This document shows positions 58,370-64,000 of a stretch of 64,000 bases of DNA, in pieces. The notes below the pieces were generated by a model that searched no databases, had not been told where the DNA came from, and saw only the letters and a program-made list of their open reading frames with translations. Both the position numbers and the translations under genes were made by a program. Position 1 is the stretch's first letter. Every line of letters begins with the position of its first letter. The stretch covers positions 1 to 64,000 of the forward strand of contig NZ_FNOB01000014.1 of the NCBI RefSeq assembly GCF_900106675.1, written 5' to 3'. The stretch is from Allgaiera indica (GTDB lineage: Bacteria; Pseudomonadota; Alphaproteobacteria; Rhodobacterales; Rhodobacteraceae).

Positions 58370-59359
58370 ATGACACGCCATCCACAATTCGGCATCTTCC
58401 TTGGCCTTTTCGGGGCGCTGGCGATCACCCCCGATACGCTGCTCATGCGGTGGTCGGCGATGGGCGGTGCCGAGATGACTGCCTGGCGCGGGCTGCTGAT
58501 GGGCGCGACGCTTCTGTCGGCATGGCTGATCTTCCGGCGGCGGCATCTGCGCGGCGATCTGCGCGCCATCGCCTGCGGGGCGGGCATGTTGGTCGTGGTC
58601 TGCCAGTTCTTCAACCTGTCGCTCTTCGCGATCGGCATCGCGGTGGCGCCGGTTCCCGTGGTGCTGTTCAGCGTCGCGACGACGCCGATCTTTTCCGCCC
58701 TCCTGTCCCGGATGCTGCTGGGCGAGGGGACGCATTGGTCGACCTGGGCGACGATCGTGGCGGTGCTGGCCGGTATCGGCATCGCGGTGTTCGGGGCGTC
58801 GCCGGGCGGGGCCGGGGGCAGCCCGCTGTTGGGGGCCGCGGCCGGGCTGGGCGTGGCGTTGAGCCTTGCGCTCAGCTTCGTCACCATCCGTCGCCGCACA
58901 CAACTGCCGATCCTGCTGATGGTGGCGGTCGGCGCCATGCTGGCCGGTCTTTTCAGCCTGGCGTGGATCGGGCCTAGGGCGATGGCGGGCGGCCACCTCT
59001 GGGCCATCGCGCTTTCCGGCGGGCTGATTCTGCCGGTATCGTTCTTCTCGCTTTCGCTGGCGCCGCGCTACACGCAGGCATCGAACGTGAGCCTCTTGCT
59101 GCTGCTTGAAACCATCCTTGGCCCGATCTGGGTCTGGGCAGGCATCGGTGTGGCGCCGACGCCGGCGATGCTGGCCGGCGGCGCGATCGTGATCGGAAGT
59201 CTCGCGGTCTACCTATGGTATGCCGCGCAGCGCCAGACCCGGGTGCGCGGCTTGGCGCCCAGTTCGGAACCCAGTTCGGGGGCCAGTTTGGACGATGAGG
59301 GCCGCGTTTCCCCTTCGACGCCGACACCCGCCATGGCGCCGGGATCCGTGACGCAGTAG
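58370..59359 (+). CDS. DMT superfamily transporter (EamA domains)
   Basis: 329 residues with about ten helices in two EamA halves: FGALAITPDTLLMRWSAMGG and AWRGLLMGATLLSAWLIF in the first, LPVSFFSLSLAPRYTQASNV and ETILGPIWVWAGIG in the second. Exporter or permease for small metabolites; substrate unknown. The hydrophilic tail of 40 residues after the last helix (Ser/Ala/Pro-rich) is longer than usual. ATG 58370 is used, as the longer frame from 58127 lacks coding features. Confidence 0.87.
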   Translation: MTRHPQFGIFLGLFGALAITPDTLLMRWSAMGGAEMTAWRGLLMGATLLSAWLIFRRRHLRGDLRAIACGAGMLVVVCQFFNLSLFAIGIAVAPVPVVLFSVATTPIFSALLSRMLLGEGTHWSTWATIVAVLAGIGIAVFGASPGGAGGSPLLGAAAGLGVALSLALSFVTIRRRTQLPILLMVAVGAMLAGLFSLAWIGPRAMAGGHLWAIALSGGLILPVSFFSLSLAPRYTQASNVSLLLLLETILGPIWVWAGIGVAPTPAMLAGGAIVIGSLAVYLWYAAQRQTRVRGLAPSSEPSSGASLDDEGRVSPSTPTPAMAPGSVTQ

Positions 59360-59419
59360 GACAACACCCGGACCGCGCCGTCGACGCGGGTCACCATCTC
59401 GGACGGGAAGGAAGACCTC

Positions 59420-59731
59420 ATGCACGACGACCAGCCGCGGGGGGTCGAAACCTATCTTGCCTTTCAGGTGATCCCGCGCGTGCGGACCGGCAACAATTAT
59501 GAGGTTGTCGACCGCGCGATCGATGTGGTGAAAAACGCCAATGTGCCTTTCGTGGTCGGCGCGATGGAGACGACGATGCGCGGCGAGCTGGACCAGTTGC
59601 TGGAGATCGTCAAGGCGGCGCAGCAGGCCTGTCTTGATCACCGCGCGGTCGAGGTGATCACCAATATCAAGATTCATACCACAACGCCATCAACAACGCC
59701 CGTGCGCTGTGCCAGGCCGCGACCGTCATGA
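59420..59731 (+). CDS. Thiamine-binding (MTH1187/YkoF-type) protein, 3' end disrupted
   Basis: 103 residues. ETYLAFQVIPRVRTGNNYEV, AMETTMRGELDQLLEIVKAA and VEVITNIKIH match the small thiamine-binding ferredoxin-like family (PF01910). After KIH the reading frame becomes low-complexity TTTPSTTPVRCARPRPS, because an IS110-type transposase tail starts there in another frame. So about 5-15 native C-terminal residues are lost. GGAAGGA precedes the start. The core fold may survive. Confidence 0.78.
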   Translation: MHDDQPRGVETYLAFQVIPRVRTGNNYEVVDRAIDVVKNANVPFVVGAMETTMRGELDQLLEIVKAAQQACLDHRAVEVITNIKIHTTTPSTTPVRCARPRPS

Positions 59732-59904
59732 TGCACCGCGGGCGATCGACATGGCTGAGAACATGGGCCGCGCAGGTCGCTCGCCGCCGTGGCGCAAAGC
59801 GTGCCATGGTCGCTCTGGCACGACGCATCGCAGTGATCCTTCACCGGATGTGGGTCGATGACACCGACTTCCGACCTGAAATCGCAGTGCTCCGTGCGGC
59901 CTGA
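59696..59904 (+). pseudogene. IS110-family transposase C-terminal remnant
   Basis: The + frame reads RALCQAATVMMHRG, WLRTWAAQVARRRGAKRAMV, ALARRIAVILHRMWVDDTDF, ending TGA 59902-59904. This is the standard end of IS110 transposases (LYEAAxVLL...ARRRGMKRAxVALARRLAVILHRMWVDGT). The DEDD catalytic domain and Ser motif are absent. It abuts the thiamine-binding gene, marking an old insertion followed by deletion. Confidence 0.8.
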
Positions 59905-60237
59905 TAAACTGAGTTTCGAACCGTTGCCTGCCTGACTGCAGGCCTTCGAGGTCCCCCAGGGACGCAGTTCCGATGATGCCGTGGTCCGGACGGTTGCCGA
60001 TCCACATCGAGCACGCCAATGAGATGGGCACATCGGAATTGCATTTGAACCAGCATCATGTTGGCGGCCATCGCGCCGACCACGGACCGAAGCATGCACC
60101 CGGGTGATCTCAGACGAAGGCGGCAGTGTCAGAAGGACGGCCTCGAAAGACCAGATGTTCAAAACCGCACCATGGCGGCGGGCCTCGCATGCGCTAAACC
60201 AATTGCCTGGGACCGCCCCGTTACCGAAGGCCGGAGC
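59905..60237. other. Intergenic region after the IS110 remnant
   Basis: About 330 bp between the transposase tail and the end of nadC. Several short frames exist on both strands but match nothing known. It may be the right flank of the former IS110 element. Confidence 0.35.
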
Positions 60238-61089
60238 CTAGAAATCCAGCCCGATGTCGAGCGTTCTGGCCGAATGGGTCAGCGCGCCGGACGAGATGTA
60301 ATCGACCCCGGTCGCGGCAACCTCGGCCACGCGCTCCAGCCGCATGTTGCCCGAGGCTTCCAGGGTAAGCCGACCCGCAGTCATGGCCACCGCCCGCCGC
60401 AGGGTGGGCGTGTCCATGTTGTCGAGCAGAACCACCTCGGCGCCGCCCTCGTCGAGCACCTCGGCCAGTTGGTCGAGACGGTCAACCTCGATCTCGGCGC
60501 GCATCATGTGCGAGGCACCGGCCTTTACCGCGCGCAATACCGGACGTATGCCCCCGGCGGCGGCGATGTGGTTGTCCTTGATCAGGATCGCATCGGAAAG
60601 CGAGAAGCGGTGATTGAAACCGCCGCCATGCAGCACCGCCTGCTTTTCGACGAGCCGCAGGCCCGGGGTGGTCTTGCGGGTGCAGGTGATGCGGGTCGGG
60701 GTGCCCGCGGCTTGCGCCACGAAGGCGGCGGTCAGGGTGGCGATGCCGCTGAGCCGTCCGGCGAAGTTCAGCGCCACGCGTTCGGCCGAAAGGATCGAAG
60801 CGGCCGCGCCCTCGATCTCCATCAACAGGTCACCGGGCGCAATCCGGCTGCCGTCCGTGACATGGGGCGTGATCCGCAGCTCGGGGTCGACAAGGCGAAA
60901 GGCGAGGGCGGCAACCCGCAGGCCCGAAATCACGCCCGCCTCACGCGCACAAAGGCGCGCCATGTATTGCGTTCCGGCCGGGATCACCGTGCGGGTGGTG
61001 ATGTCGCCATAGGTGCCAAGGTCTTCCATCAGCGCGGCGCGAACCAGCGGTTCGAGGATCAGGTCGGGTAGGGGGGCTTGCTGTGTCAT
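60238..61089 (-). CDS. nadC: Nicotinate-nucleotide pyrophosphorylase (quinolinate phosphoribosyltransferase)
   Basis: 283 residues. VALNFAGRLSGIATLTAAFV, TRKTTPGLRLVEKQAVLHGGG, HRFSLSDAILIKDNHIAAAGG and EVVLLDNMDTPTLRRAV are the family's hallmarks, with Lys, Arg and His residues for quinolinate and PRPP. It makes nicotinate mononucleotide in NAD synthesis. ATG 61089 overlaps the nadB stop by one base; GTG 61092 is a possible alternative start. Confidence 0.95.
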   Translation of the reverse strand: MTQQAPLPDLILEPLVRAALMEDLGTYGDITTRTVIPAGTQYMARLCAREAGVISGLRVAALAFRLVDPELRITPHVTDGSRIAPGDLLMEIEGAAASILSAERVALNFAGRLSGIATLTAAFVAQAAGTPTRITCTRKTTPGLRLVEKQAVLHGGGFNHRFSLSDAILIKDNHIAAAGGIRPVLRAVKAGASHMMRAEIEVDRLDQLAEVLDEGGAEVVLLDNMDTPTLRRAVAMTAGRLTLEASGNMRLERVAEVAATGVDYISSGALTHSARTLDIGLDF

Positions 61090-62657
61090 CACGGCTCCAT
61101 TCGGGTGGGGGTGCGCAGCGATTGCGCGTCATCCAGGGTCATGGCTGAGCGCTGTCCTTGCGGTTGGGCCGGTTCGGGGAAGTCCGAGCGGTAATGCGCC
61201 CCCCGGCTTTCCCTTCGGTTCAGGGCGGCGGCGGCGATGAGGGTTGCGGTCGCGGTCATGTTGCCCATCGTGGCGCAATCGGGTTGGGCGGCCTCCACCT
61301 CGGCGATGTCGTCAAGCGTGCGCCGCAGGCCGGCCGCGTCGCGGATGACGCCGGCGCCGTCGGTCATGCTTTGGCGCAGCCGCGCCACCAGCGCGGGTTC
61401 GGGCGCCGGGGCGGCAGGCAATTCGGGAAGGGCGACTGCGGGCGCCGCGCCGTGCCGCGTGCCAAGGGCGCGATCGATTTCGCGGGCCGCGCGGCGGGCG
61501 TAGACCAAGGCTTCGAGCAGCCCGTTGGATGCCAGCCGGTTCGCGCCGTGCAGCCCGGTCGAGGCCGCCTCGCCACAGGCCCAGAGGCCGGGAAGCGAGG
61601 TCAGCCCCCCGGCGTCGGTCGCGATGCCGCCCATATGGTAATGCGCGGCGGCGGCCACCGGGATCGGATCGCGAAGCGGGTCAAGCCCGGCGACCCGGCA
61701 GGCCCTTGCCACGGCCGGGAAGTCGGACAAAATCCTGGCCCCCAGTGCCGCGCGGGTGTCAAGGGCGGGCGCTTGCCCCGCCTGGGTCTGCGCATAGATC
61801 GCCCTGGCGACGATGTCGCGGGGCGCAAGTTCGGCATCGGGATGCAGATCGCACATGAAGCGTTCGCCCTGCCGGTTGACCAGAATGGCCCCTTCGCCAC
61901 GTAGCGCCTCGGTGGCCAGCGGGGCCGGATCGCTGCCGCAGGCGATGGCGGTGGGATGGAACTGGACGAACTCGGCATCCGCGATCACCGCGCCGGCGCG
62001 CGCGGCCATGCCGATGACCTGGCCCCGTATGCGCGGCGGATTGGTCGTCAACGCATAAAGCCCGCCCGAGCCGCCGCCCGCCAACAGGCAGGCCGCGCCG
62101 CGGATCAGGCACGGGGCCGACTGGCCGGGGCCGCAGCGCGCCACCTCGACGCCCGTCACCGCGCCCTGTTCGACCCGCAGCGCGGTGGCCATCACGCCTT
62201 CCAGCACCTGGACATGCGCCGCGTGCCGAAGCTGCGCGATCAGGCTGCGCATGATTTCGGCCCCGGCCTGATCGCCGCGGACCCGGACGACGCGGGCGAA
62301 GGAATGGGCGGCTTCGCGCGAAAGCAGGTAATCATCGGTCGCCGTCCGGTCGAAGGGCGTGCCAAGGCCGGTGAGTTCCAGGATATGCGCCCGCGCTTCC
62401 GCCGTGACGCTTTCGGCCACGTCGGCGTCGACCGCGCCCGCGCCCGCGATGATGGTGTCGCGGGCGTGGGCCGCGGCGCTGTCGCGCGGGTCCATCGCGG
62501 CGGCGATCCCGCCTTGCGCCCAGGCGGAACTTGCCCCCTCGCCAAGCGGCTCGGGCGAGATCATCAGCACCGGGCGCGGCGCAAGGTTCAGCGCGGCGTA
62601 GATTGCCCCCAGCCCCGCCCCGACGATCACGACGCAAGGGGTGTCGATCACCTGCAT
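61089..62657 (-). CDS. nadB: L-aspartate oxidase
   Basis: 522 residues. FAD motif VVIVGAGLGAIYAALNLA, EGASSAWAQGGIAAAMDP, HSFARVVRVRGDQAGAEIM, and YHMGGIATDAGGLTSLPGLW, GEAASTGLHGANRLASNGLLE are typical of the succinate dehydrogenase/fumarate reductase-type flavoproteins. It oxidises aspartate to iminoaspartate, used by NadA. The start is 5 bp after nadA. Arg-rich spans at the end are usual. Confidence 0.95.
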   Translation of the reverse strand: MQVIDTPCVVIVGAGLGAIYAALNLAPRPVLMISPEPLGEGASSAWAQGGIAAAMDPRDSAAAHARDTIIAGAGAVDADVAESVTAEARAHILELTGLGTPFDRTATDDYLLSREAAHSFARVVRVRGDQAGAEIMRSLIAQLRHAAHVQVLEGVMATALRVEQGAVTGVEVARCGPGQSAPCLIRGAACLLAGGGSGGLYALTTNPPRIRGQVIGMAARAGAVIADAEFVQFHPTAIACGSDPAPLATEALRGEGAILVNRQGERFMCDLHPDAELAPRDIVARAIYAQTQAGQAPALDTRAALGARILSDFPAVARACRVAGLDPLRDPIPVAAAAHYHMGGIATDAGGLTSLPGLWACGEAASTGLHGANRLASNGLLEALVYARRAAREIDRALGTRHGAAPAVALPELPAAPAPEPALVARLRQSMTDGAGVIRDAAGLRRTLDDIAEVEAAQPDCATMGNMTATATLIAAAALNRRESRGAHYRSDFPEPAQPQGQRSAMTLDDAQSLRTPTRMEP

Positions 62658-62662
62658 CGGGC

Positions 62663-63715
62663 TTATCCGGCCAACCGGCGCGAGAGGTCGATCATCCTCT
62701 GCACCGCCAGACGCGCCCGGTCCGCGATGCCTGGATCGACTTCGACCGCGCCTTGCATCGAGTGCAACGACCAGAGGATCTTTTCCAGCGTGATCTTCTT
62801 CATGTAGGGGCACATGTTGCACGGGCCGATGAACTCTACCTCGGGCAGTTCGTCAGAGATGTTCGAAGCCATGGAGCATTCGGTCACCAGCATCGCCTTC
62901 TCGGGGCGCTCGTGCTGGACATAGGCGATGATACCGCTGGTCGAGCCCGAGAAATCCGCCTCGGCGACCACTTCGGGGGGGCATTCGGGATGCGCGATGA
63001 TGCGCGTGCCCGGGTTCCATTCGCGAAATTCGCGCAGCTCTTGCGCGGTGAAGCGTTCGTGGACGACGCAGGCCCCTTCCCACCAGACGATGCGCTTCTC
63101 CGGTACCTGCCGGGCGACGTTTCGGGCCAGATATCGGTCGGGCGTCATGATGACCGTGTCGCTTTCCTGCGCGGCGACGATCTGCGCCGCATTGGACGAG
63201 GTGCAGCAGATGTCCGAGGCGGCCTTCACCTCGGCGGTGGTATTCACATAGCTGACGACCGGCGCGCCCGGATATTTCGCGCGCATTTCGGCGATGCCTT
63301 CGGCGGTGATGCTTTCGGCAAGCGAACAGCCGGCCTCGCTGTCGGGGATCAGCACGGTCTTGCCCGGGTTCAGGATCTTCGCCGTCTCGGCCATGAAATG
63401 CACGCCGCACTGGACGATCACCTCGGCGTTGACCTCGGTTGCTTCGATCGCCAGTTGCAGACTGTCGCCCACGACATCCGCGACCCCGTGATAGATCTCG
63501 GGCGTCATGTAATTGTGGGCCAGGATCACGGCGTTTCGCTCTGCCTTCAGCCGGTTGATCGCGGCGACATAGGGCGCGAATACCGCCCAGTCCGGCGGTG
63601 AAACCACCCGACTCATGCGGGCGTAGATGTCGGCAGTGGCTTCGGCGGTCTTGAGGGAAGGCGAAAGATCGTAGTGATCAGCGAGTTCGGCGCGCAGCGC
63701 GATCTGGTCGAGCAC
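62663..63715 (-). CDS. nadA: Quinolinate synthase A
   Basis: 350 residues. The three 4Fe-4S ligands are visible in VQCGVHFMAETAKIL, TSDICCTSSNA-type region ASDICCTSSNAAQIV and IGPCNMCPYMKKITLE. It joins iminoaspartate with dihydroxyacetone phosphate to quinolinate. The start seems to be GTG at 63715 with GAGGA about 10 nt upstream; an upstream ATG in the same region meets a stop after four codons. First gene of the nadABC operon. Confidence 0.95.
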   Translation of the reverse strand: MLDQIALRAELADHYDLSPSLKTAEATADIYARMSRVVSPPDWAVFAPYVAAINRLKAERNAVILAHNYMTPEIYHGVADVVGDSLQLAIEATEVNAEVIVQCGVHFMAETAKILNPGKTVLIPDSEAGCSLAESITAEGIAEMRAKYPGAPVVSYVNTTAEVKAASDICCTSSNAAQIVAAQESDTVIMTPDRYLARNVARQVPEKRIVWWEGACVVHERFTAQELREFREWNPGTRIIAHPECPPEVVAEADFSGSTSGIIAYVQHERPEKAMLVTECSMASNISDELPEVEFIGPCNMCPYMKKITLEKILWSLHSMQGAVEVDPGIADRARLAVQRMIDLSRRLAG

Positions 63716-64000
63716 GGACGGATTATCCTCGGTTCATTGCGTTCCGTCACGGCGCGTGACGATCGCAACAGGGTTTCTGGTGGCCGGTGAAGGAGCTGTC
63801 CAGGTAGCGTTTGACTGGGGCCGTGGAAGGCCTGGCTAGTCCTCGCATCGAAGGGAGTAACTGAATGCACCCGGTTCACCCCGGCACCTAGGGGAGTCGT
63901 TTCCGCCGATCAACACACGGGCCTTCAATTTTCCGCGCCTTGCAATCTTTCCGCCCTTGTCATCGGCGAGACCGCGCATTCCGGCCCGCCCTTCCGCGAA
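63716..64000. other. Region upstream of nadA
   Basis: 285 bp to the window edge. It should hold the nadABC promoter. A palindromic stretch CGTCACGGCGCGTGACG at about 63746-63762 (CGTCAC-N5-GTGACG) lies 30-45 bp before the GTG and could be an operator. No coding frame is recognised. Confidence 0.4.

Overview
The window is GC-rich DNA from an alphaproteobacterium, most likely a member of the Rhodobacterales (Paracoccus/Rhodovulum-like). That placement is inferred from GC content, from the style of the proteins and from the set of genes. No rRNA, tRNA or CRISPR array was seen. One intact insertion sequence (IS630 type) lies at the left edge, and one IS110-type transposase tail is embedded near 59.7 kb.

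Layout. 0-1.3 kb: IS630 element. 1.5-11.4 kb: a GH15 trehalase-like enzyme, an SDR, a three-gene operon for a GMC flavoprotein dehydrogenase with its gluconate-dehydrogenase-type small subunit and a membrane protein, a rhodopsin-transducer-family protein without a rhodopsin, an enolase-superfamily dehydratase and a ThDP enzyme of the pyruvate-oxidase type. 12.3-24.5 kb: an IclR regulator divergent from a long, tightly overlapped catabolic operon. It holds five Liv-type ABC uptake genes, an acyl-CoA ligase, a MaoC hydratase, a DUF35 OB-fold protein, a thiolase-like protein without the catalytic Cys, an internally deleted acyl-CoA synthetase, a second double-hotdog hydratase, an enoyl-CoA hydratase and an MFE-2-like SDR. 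A CaiB/BaiF CoA-transferase faces it, followed by a two-subunit 3-oxoacid CoA-transferase. 27.8-28.6 kb: two decayed acyl-CoA genes. 29-34.4 kb: p-aminobenzoate synthesis (pabB, pabC-like), a KamA/EpmB-like radical SAM aminomutase and a hipBA toxin-antitoxin module with clear twin operators.

34.6-53.1 kb is a metal-handling region. It contains a partly deleted ferrous-iron uptake (ftr) locus, a Zn/Cd/Pb P-type ATPase with a MerR-type promoter, a zinc ribbon, a MerR regulator and a ZIP transporter. Next comes a Met-rich module (EF-hand protein, two tiny Met/Gly membrane peptides, a degenerate DUF302 protein, a VTT membrane protein) divergent from a two-component system whose sensor loop is also Met-rich. 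It continues with a MerR-HMA fusion plus CcdA-like permease under a classical mer operator, and a broad-spectrum mercury cluster (merR, merT, merP, a small Cys-pair membrane protein, merA, a MerC-like protein, merB). 53.3-64 kb: a LysR/LysE pair whose facing 5' ends are both missing, a molybdopterin oxidoreductase with its cytochrome b, a fasciclin protein, an ECF sigma/anti-sigma pair, a DMT exporter, a truncated thiamine-binding gene, and the nadABC operon for quinolinate synthesis.

A recurrent feature is small deletions that fused or truncated genes: PaaI remnant at 12.1 kb, acyl-CoA synthetase at 21.4 kb, LysR and DctQ-like remnants at 25.8-26.4 kb, acyl-CoA dehydrogenase and dehydratase remnants at 27.8-28.6 kb, ftrBC at 36.1 kb, P-type ATPase tail at 47.7 kb, flavoprotein tail at 49.6 kb, and LysR/LysE at 53.9 kb. 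The most interesting candidates for an undescribed system are the Met-rich sensor/EF-hand/micropeptide module (41.3-45.6 kb), the MerR-HMA/CcdA cassette (45.7-47.1 kb), and the catabolic operon built around a Cys-less thiolase homologue and its DUF35 partner (17.8-24.5 kb). All functions are read from the sequence by eye; no database search was run.
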